Origin: Pseudogracilibacillus sp.
GTDB taxonomy: Bacteria > Bacillota > Bacilli > Bacillales > Amphibacillaceae
Assembly: GCA_026169815.1 (NCBI GenBank)
Contig: JAPFDT010000038.1
Span: 20,698-84,697 of the forward strand
Direction: 5' to 3'
DNA length: 64,000 nt
In this document: one piece after another, positions 1-9,234 of the stretch
How positions within the stretch are numbered: position 1 is the first letter of the stretch
Layout of the letters: each line of letters begins with the position of its first letter
Translations under genes and position numbers: made by a program
Notes under the pieces: generated by a model
Seen by the model: the letters and a program-made list of their open reading frames with translations, nothing else
The model's database searches: none
Told to the model about the DNA's origin: nothing

Positions 1-1001
1 CAAGATTAATGTTAGGAATTTTACCGGCACTTCCTTTTCACACTGTTGCATACGGGGATCCTCACTTAACGGTACGACCGATGGATCGTGTTATTACACC
101 ATTGACTGAGATGGGCGCAAATATTGATGGTCGAAAAAACGGTTTATACTTACCTTTATCAATTCGAGGGTCTAGTTTAAAAGGTATTCGATATGAATTG
201 CCTGTTAAAAGTGCTCAAGTAAAATCAGCTGTTTTACTAGCAGGTTTATTTGCAAGTGGAAGTACAACTGTCGTGGAACAAGCTAGCACTAGAGACCATA
301 CGGAAAATATGCTCCGAGCTTTTGGTGCTAATATGGAGAGTTCTGGATTAACACACACTATTAATAACGAAAATACTCTAATTGCAACTGATGTGACAGT
401 ACCAGGAGATATATCCTCTGCAGCTTTCCTTTTAGTCGCGGCAGCTATTGTACCAAATAGTAATTTAACATTAAAAAATGTTGGTTTAAATGAAACAAGA
501 ACAGGTATTATCGATGTATTGAAGCAAATGGGTGCCCATGTAACAATCTCTAATCAACGTGAAATTAGCGGTGAATTACTTGGAGATATCCAAATTAAGC
601 AACAATCATTAAAAGGGATAACAATTGATGATAAGCTTATACCTAGATTAATTGATGAATTACCTGTGATTGCTTTATTGGCAACACAAGCAGAAGGAAC
701 TACTGTAATTAAAGATGCAGAGGAATTAAGAGTGAAAGAAACGGATCGAATTCATGCTGTCGTAGATATATTACAAACATTAGGTGCTAATATAGAGGAA
801 ACGAAAGATGGTATGATTATCCACGGAAAATCAGCTTTAACAGGTGGAGCCATTAAAAGTTATAGTGATCATCGAATTGCTATGATGGGAGTTATAGCTT
901 CGTTAATAAGTGAACATTCCGTGCAAATTGATGATATATCTTCTATTGATATTTCATACCCAACATTTTTTGAACATTTAAATCAAATCCAACAACAATA
1001 G
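1..1001 (+). CDS. aroA: 3-phosphoshikimate 1-carboxyvinyltransferase (EPSP synthase), 5'-truncated by window edge
   Basis: Sixth step of the shikimate pathway: transfers the enolpyruvyl group of PEP to shikimate-3-phosphate in the cytoplasm. The open frame runs in from the window edge (codons for Arg-Leu precede the first visible ATG at 9), so that ATG is internal; about 330 of the family's roughly 430 residues are visible. Family signatures are present: the GDPHLTVRPM segment near the start, DISSAAFLLVAAA, the ELRVKETDR motif and the YSDHRIAM motif near the C terminus. It ends at a strong terminator hairpin. In B. subtilis this gene (called aroE there) also precedes ypiA, supporting the call. 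The missing N-terminal quarter cannot be judged. Confidence 0.95.
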   Translation, partial: RLMLGILPALPFHTVAYGDPHLTVRPMDRVITPLTEMGANIDGRKNGLYLPLSIRGSSLKGIRYELPVKSAQVKSAVLLAGLFASGSTTVVEQASTRDHTENMLRAFGANMESSGLTHTINNENTLIATDVTVPGDISSAAFLLVAAAIVPNSNLTLKNVGLNETRTGIIDVLKQMGAHVTISNQREISGELLGDIQIKQQSLKGITIDDKLIPRLIDELPVIALLATQAEGTTVIKDAEELRVKETDRIHAVVDILQTLGANIEETKDGMIIHGKSALTGGAIKSYSDHRIAMMGVIASLISEHSVQIDDISSIDISYPTFFEHLNQIQQQ

Positions 1002-1031
1002 AAACTGCAAACGTAGTTTCTATTGTTTTTT
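1001..1031 (+). terminator. Rho-independent terminator of aroA
   Basis: An 8-bp stem (GAAACTGC pairing with GTAGTTTC, one G-U pair) with an AAAC loop at 1001-1020 is followed directly by a T-rich tract. It begins at the aroA stop codon. Confidence 0.8.
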
Positions 1032-1111
1032 CATTTGAAAAGGAATGACATTATATTTACAGATTAAACGTAAATTGCGAAACAAAACTAAAAGGTATTG
1101 CATCTCTTCCT

Positions 1112-1323
1112 AAGCTGAAAAAGGTTTGATTTATATTCAATAATTAGAGGATTACTTCCGCAGTCCGAATATATTCCGCTTTCCGCGAGCGAGCGGTGAG
1201 CCGCTTCAGGCTAACGCCTTGCAGGGTCTCACATCGGCTCTTTTCTCTCGCAGGAGTCTCCATATATTCGGACTGCTTTGTATTTGCTGTTTCTAGTTCA
1301 ATTGACTAAACACACTTTTTCAG
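1112..1323. repeat. Bacillaceae-type intergenic palindrome, copy 1, with conserved flanks
   Basis: Perfect 15-bp inverted arms at 1160-1174 and 1262-1276 (GCAGTCCGAATATAT and its complement) enclose a GC-richer core containing TTCCGCTTTCCGCGAGCG and CAGGAGTCTCC. An outer inverted pair (CTGAAAAAG at 1115-1123, CTTTTTCAG at 1315-1323) suggests a larger element of about 210 bp. The left 70 bp recur in a truncated copy at 63832-63893, and the core recurs, inverted, at 55906-56010. No coding potential is visible. Confidence 0.8.
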
Positions 1324-1425
1324 TGACTTTATTTCGTTTTATAAGATTTATTTATAGTCACTTTAAACTGTAAATATTTATTTAAAAATGAAAAAGATAA
1401 ATTAGATATTTCCACTTTTAATCTC

Positions 1426-1560
1426 GGCAGTTTGGAGCGGAGGGTCGTTTACTCCTGCGGAAACAGAACGAGACTGAAGACCCCGCAGGAAGCGAACTTT
1501 GCTTCCGAGGAGGCTGAAGCCGTTCCCGCGGAAAGAAACGACCCGTAGCGACATACTGCC
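1426..1560. repeat. Bacillaceae-type intergenic palindrome, copy 2
   Basis: Inverted ends GGCAGT/ACTGCC and inner arms GGGTCGTTT/AAACGACCC flank a core with ACTCCTGCGG and CCCGCGGAAAG, the signature shared with copies at 1160, 12565, 49571 and 55906. The arms are unrelated in sequence to those of copy 1 but pair with each other. With copy 1 it fills the 690-bp gap between aroA and ypiA; I see no gene in that gap. Confidence 0.75.
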
Positions 1561-1637
1561 TAGCGCTAAACTAAAATAGATAGTTACGTCACGGTTTCTG
1601 TCCAATGTAATAAAATAAGTTGAATAAATGAGATTCT

Positions 1638-1665
1638 TTGACGGTTTTTTCATACGTGATAGAAT
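1638..1665 (+). promoter_or_regulatory. Sigma-A promoter of ypiA
   Basis: A -35 box TTGACG (1638-1643) and -10 box TAGAAT (1660-1665) are spaced by 16 bp, ending 28 bp upstream of the chosen ypiA start. Its position argues against the longer reading frame that begins at 1628. Confidence 0.6.
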
Positions 1666-1693
1666 AATTGTATGGAAAGGAAGTATCAAATAT

Positions 1694-2956
1694 ATGGATA
1701 CAATCAATGAAGCAATACAATTAGTAGAAACAGGAAACATAGATGACGCAATGACATTATTAGCTGATAAAACAACTAACGCATCAGATGATGAAAAGTT
1801 TATGATTGTCGAATTGTATTATGAATGGGGATTTTTTGAAGAAGCGATTAAATTATTAGAAGATCTAATGGCAAAATATCCTCAAGAAGGAGAAATCATA
1901 GCCTTATTAGCAGAAATAAATATTGAATTAGAAAAAGATGATATCGCAATTGAATTATTAAATAGTATAAACTCAGATGATCCCTTTTATGCTGCGGCAC
2001 TTATCCAATTAGCTGATTTATACCAAGCACAAGGATTATTTGAAGTATCAGAACAAAAGTTAATGGAAGCTAAAAGGCTATATCCAGACGAACTCGTAAT
2101 TGACTTTGCCTTAGGAGAGCTCTTGTTTTCTATAGGACAACCAAATCGCGCTATTCCTTTTTATGAAAGAGTTGTCAAAGAAACAAAAGAGATGAATCAA
2201 ATTTTAATTGAAGAAAGGTTAGCTGAAAGTTACGCCTCTATTGGTAACTATGAAGCAGCGCTAGCTTATTATGAACGATTAGATAGCGAACATCCTGATA
2301 TATTGTTTAAATATGGATTTACTGCATTTCAACAAAAGCGTCATGATCTCGCCATTCAAGTATGGAAAAAACTAATTGAAATAGATCCATACTACCATAC
2401 AGTATATGAAGAATTAGCTAGAGCATTAAAAGAGGAAAATTTAATGGAAGATGCTTTTGAAATTGTGCAAAAAGGACTTGAGATGGATGAATTTAATAAA
2501 GGTTTATTTTTCCAAGCTGGTGAATTATCTTATGAATTGGAACGAATTGAAGAAAGTATTGATTATTTACAAAATGCGCTAGCACTTGATCAAGATTATA
2601 AAAAAGCAGTTTTATATTTAGTACGTATTTATAAAGATATCGACAAACATGAAGAAATCATTCGTTTAATTACTGATATAAAAGCAACCGGAGCAATTGA
2701 TCCTTTATATGATTGGATGTTAGCAAGAGCATATAATGAAATGGAAGAATATAAAGAAGCGTTACAATCATACAAAGAAGCAAGTATAGGTTTACAAGAT
2801 GATGTCGAATTTTTAAAAGAATATGGGTACTTTTTAATGGAAGAAGGTTTAGTACAAGAGGCAAAACAAACATTAATGAAGTATAGTGAACTTGAACCTT
2901 TAGATGAGGAAGTAGTTGAATATTTAGAGCGGTTAAACGATTCAAATTATCATTAA
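1694..2956 (+). CDS. ypiA: TPR-repeat protein YpiA
   Basis: A 420-residue protein made almost wholly of tetratricopeptide-type helical repeats (for example AIQLVETGNIDDAMTLL, then repeats every 34 or so residues to the C terminus), acidic, with no signal peptide or membrane segment, so probably a cytoplasmic scaffold. The family is conserved in Bacillaceae between aroA and the qcr operon; its molecular role is not known to me. I choose ATG 1694 because GAAAGGAAGT lies about 10 bp upstream and a promoter lies within the 22-codon upstream extension. It is followed closely by ypiB and ypiF, probably as one transcript. Confidence 0.85.
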   Translation: MDTINEAIQLVETGNIDDAMTLLADKTTNASDDEKFMIVELYYEWGFFEEAIKLLEDLMAKYPQEGEIIALLAEINIELEKDDIAIELLNSINSDDPFYAAALIQLADLYQAQGLFEVSEQKLMEAKRLYPDELVIDFALGELLFSIGQPNRAIPFYERVVKETKEMNQILIEERLAESYASIGNYEAALAYYERLDSEHPDILFKYGFTAFQQKRHDLAIQVWKKLIEIDPYYHTVYEELARALKEENLMEDAFEIVQKGLEMDEFNKGLFFQAGELSYELERIEESIDYLQNALALDQDYKKAVLYLVRIYKDIDKHEEIIRLITDIKATGAIDPLYDWMLARAYNEMEEYKEALQSYKEASIGLQDDVEFLKEYGYFLMEEGLVQEAKQTLMKYSELEPLDEEVVEYLERLNDSNYH

Positions 2957-2993
2957 AATATGCTAAAGTAATGCTTAAGGAGTTGATAATATA

Positions 2994-3515
2994 GTGACAA
3001 TCCCTGTTTCAATTGAAAAAAAACGTGCATTTCTCCATTGGTTTATGCAACATCATAAAGTGAAAGAACATGATATCGAATGGTTTCTAAAAGATTTATG
3101 TGACAATGATCTCGCATTATCACATGTTCGTTTTGTAGATGATATTATGAATTGTCCAAAGGGAATTATTATAACGAGCCATTTAAATGAACAAATTTCA
3201 TTCAAGTTTTTTAAAGGGAAAGTAACGACTGACAATGTGTACACAGCATATCATGAGATGAACTTATATCAACATGAACTAATTTTTATCCAACTGACAT
3301 TTCCTTTTTGTACACATAGTACATTGTATCAAGACGTGATTGAAGATGGTCTAGAGACACAAATGGAAATAAAAGAAATTGCAGAAGCTGTCTTAGAAAA
3401 CACATTAACACAAGGTAGAGAAAGCTTTTTAAAAGGACAAATTAATCATGCATTAGAAGAACGTGATTATGAGCAATTTATGTATTACTCATCACAACTA
3501 AAAAAATTACAATAA
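2994..3515 (+). CDS. ypiB: UPF0302 family protein YpiB
   Basis: A 173-residue protein of the YpiB (UPF0302) family, preceded by AAGGAG and starting with GTG. It is predicted cytoplasmic, with no membrane segment. The N-terminal part is an alpha/beta domain of unknown role; the C-terminal 35 residues (from about FLKGQINHALEERDYEQF) resemble the short IDEAL/YpiB C-terminal motif seen in several Bacillaceae proteins. Its place between ypiA and ypiF matches B. subtilis. Biochemical function is not established as far as I know. Confidence 0.85.
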   Translation: MTIPVSIEKKRAFLHWFMQHHKVKEHDIEWFLKDLCDNDLALSHVRFVDDIMNCPKGIIITSHLNEQISFKFFKGKVTTDNVYTAYHEMNLYQHELIFIQLTFPFCTHSTLYQDVIEDGLETQMEIKEIAEAVLENTLTQGRESFLKGQINHALEERDYEQFMYYSSQLKKLQ

Positions 3516-3565
3516 TAACCTTCGATCTTTTTTAAAAGGTTTTAATTAAGAGGAGAGTCATTAAG

Positions 3566-4024
3566 TTGAAGTGGACACCGGAAGACTTACAAAAATATGT
3601 ACAAGCTAAAGAATATATCGATACAGCTATTATACCTGTTTTAGGATTTCAGATGAATGATGAAAAGAAATTAGAGAAGGAAGCTTTTCAACGTGAAGTC
3701 TTATCTATTTATACAAATGAAATAGAAAAAGAATTAAGTGGACGATTATTGCTTACTCCTCCATATAATTATGTTAAATCAAATGATATGTCAGGAGAAT
3801 TGAATCGTTTAAATGATTGGATAGACCATATTAAAGAACAACCATTTACTTCCGTTTTCATTTTAACATTTGATAATCAATGGAAAAAAAATGAAAAAGA
3901 TCTTAACGCAGAATTATTATGGTTTCCGAGTGTACAAACAGGAGATATTAAATCAGAAGAAACAATTCGGATGATTCGGAATCAAGTTGACCAAATTAGT
4001 GAATTAATTCGCACATATTGGTAA
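3566..4024 (+). CDS. ypiF: DUF2487 family protein YpiF
   Basis: A 152-residue protein matching YpiF (DUF2487) by position and by its N-terminal pattern MKWTPEDLQKYVQAKEYIDTAIIP. The start is TTG at 3566, supported by AGGAGA 10 bp upstream. It has no signal peptide or transmembrane segment. It lies immediately before the qcr operon, as in B. subtilis, but a separate promoter-like sequence intervenes. Function unknown; the conserved link with the cytochrome bc operon suggests but does not prove a role in respiration. Confidence 0.8.
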   Translation: MKWTPEDLQKYVQAKEYIDTAIIPVLGFQMNDEKKLEKEAFQREVLSIYTNEIEKELSGRLLLTPPYNYVKSNDMSGELNRLNDWIDHIKEQPFTSVFILTFDNQWKKNEKDLNAELLWFPSVQTGDIKSEETIRMIRNQVDQISELIRTYW

Positions 4025-4105
4025 AAACTAAAAAAATAACATTTGAAACAGTGTAATGTAGAAAAAATGACACAAAATGTATTAATGATTGACCATGAAC
4101 GAACT

Positions 4106-4133
4106 TTGAGATATTATGGTATTGTCCTAGTAA
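4106..4133 (+). promoter_or_regulatory. Candidate sigma-A promoter of qcrABC
   Basis: TTGAGA (4106-4111) and TAGTAA (4128-4133) with a 16-bp spacer lie about 55 bp upstream of qcrA in the ypiF-qcrA gap. Moderate match only. Confidence 0.4.
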
Positions 4134-4187
4134 TAATTATATTAATAAACGTCCGTGATTAAACGTGTAAAGAGGGGGGGAAAATAC

Positions 4188-4703
4188 ATGAACGACAAAA
4201 AAAACAAAGTATCCCGTCGTCAATTTCTAAACTATTCATTAACAGGTTTAGGTGGATTTATGGCTGCAGGTGTTCTAATACCTAACTTACGTTTTGCTGT
4301 TGACCCTGTATTAAAACAAGCATCAGCTGGTGGTGACTTAGTCAACGTTGGTCTTTCTGAAGATGACATTACTGAGGATCCTCAACGAGTAGACTGGGAT
4401 GTTGAACAAGTAGACGGTTGGTATGAATCAGATATTAATCGAACTGCATGGGTTTTTAAAGATGAGAATGGCGATATTCAAGCCTTTTCCCCGGTATGTA
4501 AACACTTAGGTTGTTTCGTTACTTGGGAAGGTAGTGATGATTATCCGGATGAGTTCTTCTGTCCTTGTCATGATGGGCGCTACTATAAAGACGGAACGAA
4601 CGTACCGCATACACCACCATTAGCACCATTAGATGTGTATGAACACAAAATTGAAAATGGAATGTTATTTTTAGGTGAACCTAAACCAAGAGAGGGGGCA
4701 TAA
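4188..4703 (+). CDS. qcrA: Menaquinol:cytochrome c reductase Rieske iron-sulfur subunit QcrA
   Basis: Rieske 2Fe-2S subunit of the Gram-positive bc complex, 171 residues, anchored in the membrane with its cluster domain outside. The N terminus carries a twin-arginine signal (SRRQFLNY, residues 9-16) followed by a hydrophobic stretch to about residue 38. Cluster ligands are Cys104/His106 (CKHLGC, 104-109) and Cys125/His128 (CPCHDG), with Cys109 and Cys127 available for the structural disulfide. The ATG at 4188 follows an AGAGGGGGGG ribosome binding site; an upstream GTG at 4155 is open but has no such site. First gene of qcrA-qcrB-qcrC. Confidence 0.95.
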   Translation: MNDKKNKVSRRQFLNYSLTGLGGFMAAGVLIPNLRFAVDPVLKQASAGGDLVNVGLSEDDITEDPQRVDWDVEQVDGWYESDINRTAWVFKDENGDIQAFSPVCKHLGCFVTWEGSDDYPDEFFCPCHDGRYYKDGTNVPHTPPLAPLDVYEHKIENGMLFLGEPKPREGA

Positions 4704-4709
4704 TCGGGT

Positions 4710-5384
4710 ATGCTACAGAAATTATATGATTGGATTGACGATCGAGTAGATGTTACGCCGATTTGGCGCGATATCGCAGACCATGAAGTTCCTGAACATG
4801 TAAACCCAGCATATCACTTCTCTGCTTTCGTATACTGTTTTGGAGGATTAACATTCTTCATCGTCGTAATTCAGGTATTATCGGGAATGTTTTTAACGAT
4901 GTATTACGTTCCAGATATTGAAAATGCTTGGGAGTCAGTATATTACTTACAAAGTCAGGTTGCACATGGACAAATTGTTCGAGGAATGCACCATTGGGGT
5001 GCGAGTGTTGTTATAGTCATGTTATTATTACATACGATGCGAGTGTTTTTCCAAGGAGCTTATAAGAAACCACGTGAATTAAACTGGATGGTCGGAGTAT
5101 TAATATTCTTTATTATGCTAGGCTTAGGTTTCACAGGTTACTTACTACCATGGGATAACAAAGCATATTTTGCTACACAAGTAGGTCTTGAAATAGCAGA
5201 ACAAGTTCCGTTTATCGGAGTTCAATTAAAGACACTGTTAGCTGGAGACCCAACGATTGTTGGTGCGCAAACATTAACTAGATTCTTTGCGATTCATGTC
5301 TTCTTCCTACCAGCTGCTTTATTTGGACTGCTTGCAGTACACTTTATCTTAATTCGTAAGCAAGGTATTGCAGGACCACTATAA
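4710..5384 (+). CDS. qcrB: Menaquinol:cytochrome c reductase cytochrome b subunit QcrB
   Basis: A 224-residue cytochrome b6-type subunit with four transmembrane helices. Heme ligands are visible as His94/His108 in HHWGASVVIVMLLLH (94-108) and His196/His211 in the last helix pair. Cys43 (VYCFGG) sits at the position that covalently holds the extra c-type heme in b6f and Bacillus QcrB. The GYLLPW signature is at 143-148. It starts 6 bp after qcrA, so it is surely cotranscribed, and passes electrons from menaquinol to the Rieske and cytochrome c subunits. Confidence 0.95.
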   Translation: MLQKLYDWIDDRVDVTPIWRDIADHEVPEHVNPAYHFSAFVYCFGGLTFFIVVIQVLSGMFLTMYYVPDIENAWESVYYLQSQVAHGQIVRGMHHWGASVVIVMLLLHTMRVFFQGAYKKPRELNWMVGVLIFFIMLGLGFTGYLLPWDNKAYFATQVGLEIAEQVPFIGVQLKTLLAGDPTIVGAQTLTRFFAIHVFFLPAALFGLLAVHFILIRKQGIAGPL

Positions 5385-5399
5385 TAAGGAGGGAAAGTC

Positions 5400-6173
5400 G
5401 TGCAAAGAGGAAAAGGAATGCGATTTGTCGGAGATTCTCGAATTTCCGCAGATAAAACATCAGCAGTACCAAAGGATTATTCCGAATACCCTGGTAGAAC
5501 AGAAGCATTTTGGCCGAACTTCTTATTAAAAGAATGGTTAGTTGGATCAGTTTTCTTAATTGGATTCTTATGTGCTACAATTGCAGCACCTACAGGATTA
5601 CAAGGACTAGCTGACCCAACAGATGCAGCTTATATACCGTTACCGGATTGGTACTTCTTATTCTTATATGAACTATTAAAGTATGATTTCGCAAGTGGAC
5701 CTTATACATTATTAGGAATACTTGTCTTACCAGGCCTTGCATTTGGAGCACTTTTATTGGCGCCATTTCTTGATAATGGACCTGGAAGAAGACCACCTAA
5801 GCGACCAATTGCAGTTGCAATGATGTTACTTGCACTTGCTTCTGTATTCTGGTTAACATATGAATCTGCAGCACCAGTTGATTTCAAACAAATTGCAGCA
5901 GATAACCCACCAGTACCACCATCAGATGTCGAAATTGACATGGACCATGAAGGCTACTCTATTTATGAAAATAGTTGTGCTGGATGTCATGGTGATGCGT
6001 TAGAAGGTGGAGCAGCAGGACCGACATTATTTGAAACAGGTCATGATGCAGAAGAAATTGCAGATATTGCTGTTAATGGTATAGGAGATATGCCAGCAGG
6101 TATTTTTGAAGGTTCTGATGAAGAACTAGAACAGCTTGCTGACTTTATCCTAGAAGTAACAGAAGAAGAATAA
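5400..6173 (+). CDS. qcrC: Menaquinol:cytochrome c reductase cytochrome b/c fusion subunit QcrC
   Basis: A 257-residue fusion of a subunit IV-like membrane domain (three helices, residues about 45-155, with the PDWY quinol-site motif at 82-85) and a C-terminal extracytoplasmic cytochrome c domain with heme motif CAGCH (193-197) and likely axial Met231. The fusion is characteristic of Bacillus bc complexes. It starts with GTG at 5400 after GGAGGG. It ends just before a strong terminator, making qcrABC a compact three-gene unit. Confidence 0.95.
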   Translation: MQRGKGMRFVGDSRISADKTSAVPKDYSEYPGRTEAFWPNFLLKEWLVGSVFLIGFLCATIAAPTGLQGLADPTDAAYIPLPDWYFLFLYELLKYDFASGPYTLLGILVLPGLAFGALLLAPFLDNGPGRRPPKRPIAVAMMLLALASVFWLTYESAAPVDFKQIAADNPPVPPSDVEIDMDHEGYSIYENSCAGCHGDALEGGAAGPTLFETGHDAEEIADIAVNGIGDMPAGIFEGSDEELEQLADFILEVTEEE

Positions 6174-6182
6174 AAAGCATGT

Positions 6183-6222
6183 GAAGCATCTTTACCCTTG
6201 TTGGTAAAGATGCTTCTTTATC
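6183..6222 (+). terminator. Terminator of the qcrABC operon
   Basis: A perfect 14-bp stem (6183-6196 with 6203-6216) with a CTTGTT loop, followed by a short T-rich tail. Confidence 0.85.
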
Positions 6223-6246
6223 TATAACGTAAAGTAGGTGTAACGA

Positions 6247-6837
6247 GTGACAATATATTTTCAATTACAATATATTTTAACGAATAAAATATTTTTAGTA
6301 CTACTTTTTATCATTAATTTATTAGGAACAATTTACGGTTATATGTGGTATAGTAGTCAATTAGCCATTACTCCAACGATATTTATACCATTTGTTCCAG
6401 ATAGTCCTACAGCAAGTTTATTCTTCACGATATTTCTTTTCTTTTATATTTTTGGAAAAAATTCACCTTATATTGAAGCGCTAGCTATCACGTCATTGTT
6501 TAAATATGGAACGTGGGCTGTGGTAATGAATATTTTAACATTAATTGTCGATGGTTCGTTAAGTTGGCAAGGATATATGTTAATCTTTTCCCATGCCGGA
6601 ATGGCAATTCAAGGTTTACTATATGTTCCTTTTTATAAAATCAAATTAAAACATTTAACAGTTGCAGCCATCTTTCTTCTACATAATGAAATCATTGATT
6701 ACGTATTTGGCATGATGCCGATTTACGGATCATTAACTGACTATATGAACGAAATTGGTTATTTTACTTTTTGGTTATCAGTATTGACAATTATGATGAC
6801 ATATCATTTAACGTGTAAAGGGTCTGTAAATAATTAA
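6247..6837 (+). CDS. ypjA: DUF1405 membrane protein YpjA
   Basis: A 196-residue integral membrane protein with about five or six hydrophobic helices and short polar loops, matching the YpjA (DUF1405) family by its start (FLVLLFIINLLGTIYGYMWY) and by its place right after qcrC as in B. subtilis. Start is GTG at 6247 with AGGTG upstream. No enzymatic motif is evident and its function is unknown to me. In B. subtilis ypjB follows; here synteny breaks and spoIVB follows. Confidence 0.85.
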   Translation: MTIYFQLQYILTNKIFLVLLFIINLLGTIYGYMWYSSQLAITPTIFIPFVPDSPTASLFFTIFLFFYIFGKNSPYIEALAITSLFKYGTWAVVMNILTLIVDGSLSWQGYMLIFSHAGMAIQGLLYVPFYKIKLKHLTVAAIFLLHNEIIDYVFGMMPIYGSLTDYMNEIGYFTFWLSVLTIMMTYHLTCKGSVNN

Positions 6838-6856
6838 TTTCATCATAAGATAAATT

Positions 6857-6865
6857 CATACAAAT
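6857..6865 (+). promoter_or_regulatory. Possible sporulation-sigma -10 element upstream of spoIVB
   Basis: CATACAAAT resembles sigma-E/F/G -10 boxes (CATACAAT-like) and lies about 140 bp before spoIVB, which is forespore-expressed in B. subtilis. I could not define a convincing -35 partner. Confidence 0.25.
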
Positions 6866-7005
6866 AACAGATAATTAAGTTAACATTTAATAATAAAGGA
6901 AAACTTACACAACTTTTCTTTTCTTTCACTCGTTTAAAATACTCTCTTTTAGACCAAATTATAAATACGATTTAAGGTATGGGGTGCAAAGGAGAGTGGA
7001 CAAAT

Positions 7006-8298
7006 TTGAACCGAAAAAGTTGTGTAAGAAATATACTTGGTGTTTTATGTTTAATATTATTTTTATCATTCCCATTTTATTCGAAAATTAATAATTATTT
7101 ATCGATTCCTAATGAAATTGTTACATTTGAAAAAAATCCATCATTGTCCATTCCAAATATGACTGAATATACGACACATATTCCTTCTAGTCAATTTGCT
7201 TCTAAAGAAGTGAGTAGTCAAAGGGAAGAAGAACAGTCTAATCAGTCTATTGTGTATAAGAAAGGTGACATCCCATTAAAAAAAGTTGATCTCTCCATTT
7301 TAAAAGATAAAAAAATAATTCCTGGAGGTCAATCTATAGGTGTGAAATTGCATACATTAGGTGTGTTGGTTGTCGGGCATCATTTAGTAACAAGTAATGG
7401 TGAAACCGAATCTCCTGGTGAAGATGCAAATATAAAAGTTGGCGATGTCATATTAGAGATGGACGGAAAGAAAATAAAACAATTAGAAGACGTAAAGCCA
7501 ATTGTTAGTAAAGCAGGAAAAAATAATAAAGAAATCATGATGAAAATTAAACGAGGAAAAGAAACAATTGAAACAAAATTAGCACCAGCAATAAACAAAC
7601 ATGATCAAAGTTACCAAATAGGTTTATATATCCGTGATTCGACTACAGGTATTGGAACCATTTCCTTTTATGATGAAGAAACTGGTAAATATGGCGCCTT
7701 AGGGCATGTTATTTCTGATAGCGATACGAATAAACCAATTGATTTATATAAAGGAAAATTAGTTCAATCTAAAATTACCGCAATCGAAAAAGGTGATGTA
7801 GGAGTTCCTGGGGAAAAACAAGCCGAGTTTTCTATGAACGATGAGGCGTTAGGAACAATTACTAAAAATAGTCCTTATGGTATTTTCGGTAAATTAAATA
7901 CGGACGCTTTAAAAAACAATGCTTCCAAACCGATGGAAATAGGTCTTGCTCATGAAGTAGAAAAAGGACCTGCAGAAATATTAACTGTTATTGATGGTGA
8001 AAAAGTGGAGAAATTTACGGTAGATATCGTTAGTTCAAAACGTCAAGAATCAGCAGCTACTAAAGGCATGGTTGTAAAAGTGACAGATGAACGCTTATTA
8101 AAAGAAACTGGTGGCATCGTTCAAGGTATGAGTGGTAGTCCAATCATTCAAAATAATAAAATTATAGGAGCAGTTACGCATGTATTTGTTAATGATCCAA
8201 CCTCTGGCTATGGTGTTCATATTGAATGGATGTTAGATGAGGCAGATATCGACATTTATGAAAATGGAGCGAGTTCTATATTTGAAGAAGCAGTATAA
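7006..8298 (+). CDS. spoIVB: SpoIVB signalling serine peptidase (S55)
   Basis: Forespore-secreted protease that triggers pro-sigma-K processing by cutting SpoIVFA. It has 430 residues: an uncleaved-type membrane anchor (about 8-27), a PDZ domain (about 105-190) and the S55 peptidase domain. Catalytic candidates are His234 (GALGHVISD) and Ser378 in GMSGSPI. I start at TTG 7006, which has AAAGGAG 11 bp upstream; an in-frame ATG at 6979 lacks a site. Next to spo0A, as in B. subtilis, but recN, normally just upstream, is replaced by ypjA. Confidence 0.93.
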   Translation: MNRKSCVRNILGVLCLILFLSFPFYSKINNYLSIPNEIVTFEKNPSLSIPNMTEYTTHIPSSQFASKEVSSQREEEQSNQSIVYKKGDIPLKKVDLSILKDKKIIPGGQSIGVKLHTLGVLVVGHHLVTSNGETESPGEDANIKVGDVILEMDGKKIKQLEDVKPIVSKAGKNNKEIMMKIKRGKETIETKLAPAINKHDQSYQIGLYIRDSTTGIGTISFYDEETGKYGALGHVISDSDTNKPIDLYKGKLVQSKITAIEKGDVGVPGEKQAEFSMNDEALGTITKNSPYGIFGKLNTDALKNNASKPMEIGLAHEVEKGPAEILTVIDGEKVEKFTVDIVSSKRQESAATKGMVVKVTDERLLKETGGIVQGMSGSPIIQNNKIIGAVTHVFVNDPTSGYGVHIEWMLDEADIDIYENGASSIFEEAV

Positions 8299-8303
8299 AT
8301 AAG

Positions 8304-8340
8304 AAAATCCGAAAGAATCGTCGTTCTTTCGGATTTTTTT
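8304..8340 (+). terminator. Terminator of spoIVB
   Basis: A stem of about 14 bp (8304-8317 with 8324-8337) with a TCGTCG loop and a run of T. It separates spoIVB from the spo0A promoter. Confidence 0.85.
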
Positions 8341-8358
8341 AAATATTTGTATATTTAA

Positions 8359-8385
8359 ACAGGAATAATTAGCTTCATGTCGAAT
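8359..8385 (+). promoter_or_regulatory. Sigma-H (Ps-type) promoter of spo0A with overlapping 0A box
   Basis: ACAGGAATA (8359-8367), an 11-bp spacer and GTCGAAT (8379-8385) fit the sigma-H consensus RnAGGAwww-N11/12-RnnGAAT exactly. TGTCGAA at 8378-8384 is a canonical Spo0A-binding 0A box lying on the -10 region. This mirrors the feedback-controlled Ps promoter of B. subtilis spo0A. Confidence 0.75.
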
Positions 8386-8422
8386 ATGTATATAACGAAC
8401 ACTGTCTAGGAGGATGAAGATT

Positions 8423-9211
8423 ATGGATAAAATAAAAGTATGTATTGTGGATGATAATAGGGAAATTGTACATATTATGAATGAATATTTAAATGAACAA
8501 GAAGACATGGAAGTTCTAGGGGTAGCTTACGACGGAAAAGAATGTTTAACGTTATTAGAACAAGAAGAACCTGATGTGTTATTATTAGACATTATTATGC
8601 CACACATGGATGGACTAGCCGTGTTGCAAACATTGTCTGAAAATAAACATACAAAGACTCCACACATTATTATGTTAACAGCATTTGGTCAAGAAGACGT
8701 GATGAGAAAAGCAGTACAATATGGAGCATCCTATTTTGTCTTAAAACCATTTGATTTTAAAAATTTATTAGATAAAATTCGTGATGTAACTAATAGAGCA
8801 CCACAACAATCTTTCATGAATGAACCAACAGTGAAAAAGGAAAAGCCAGAAGAAAATATCGAAGCAAGTATAACAAATATTATGCATGATATCGGAGTGC
8901 CAGCACATATAAAAGGTTATTTATATTTAAGAGAAGCAATTACGATGGTATATCATGATGTCGAGTTATTAGGAGCGATTACTAAAATATTGTATCCAGA
9001 TATCGCAAAAGAGTTTAATACGACAGCTTCACGCGTAGAAAGAGCGATTAGACATGCAATAGAAGTAGCCTGGAATCGAGGGAATATTGATTCGATTACA
9101 GAATTATTCGGTTATACAATTAATGTATCAAAAGCAAAGCCGACCAACTCAGAATTTATTGCGATGGTAGCTGACCAATTACGTTTAAAACATAAAGTAA
9201 ATGTATATTAA
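8423..9211 (+). CDS. spo0A: Sporulation master regulator Spo0A
   Basis: Response regulator that starts sporulation when phosphorylated. It has 262 residues: receiver domain (about 1-120) with acidic Asp10/Asp11 and phospho-acceptor Asp56 ([10 protein letters not shown]), the same position as in B. subtilis, then a linker and the C-terminal Spo0A DNA-binding domain (about 145-262; [20 protein letters not shown] recognisable). ATG 8423 is used because the in-frame ATG at 8414 lies inside the AGGAGG ribosome binding site. A sigma-H promoter and a 0A box are directly upstream. Confidence 0.97.
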   Translation: MDKIKVCIVDDNREIVHIMNEYLNEQEDMEVLGVAYDGKECLTLLEQEEPDVLLLDIIMPHMDGLAVLQTLSENKHTKTPHIIMLTAFGQEDVMRKAVQYGASYFVLKPFDFKNLLDKIRDVTNRAPQQSFMNEPTVKKEKPEENIEASITNIMHDIGVPAHIKGYLYLREAITMVYHDVELLGAITKILYPDIAKEFNTTASRVERAIRHAIEVAWNRGNIDSITELFGYTINVSKAKPTNSEFIAMVADQLRLKHKVNVY

Positions 9212-9234
9212 TTATGATTTGTAAAAAATATATC

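Noticed and set aside
1160..1560. CRISPR array or tandem repeat upstream of ypiA
   Set aside because: The two palindromes are not identical direct repeats with spacers; they are single inverted-repeat elements with different arms.
1402..1740. 112-codon minus-strand open frame over the second palindrome
   Set aside because: It crosses a GC-richer repeat and the ypiA promoter and start, has no good ribosome binding site, and its translation resembles no family I know.
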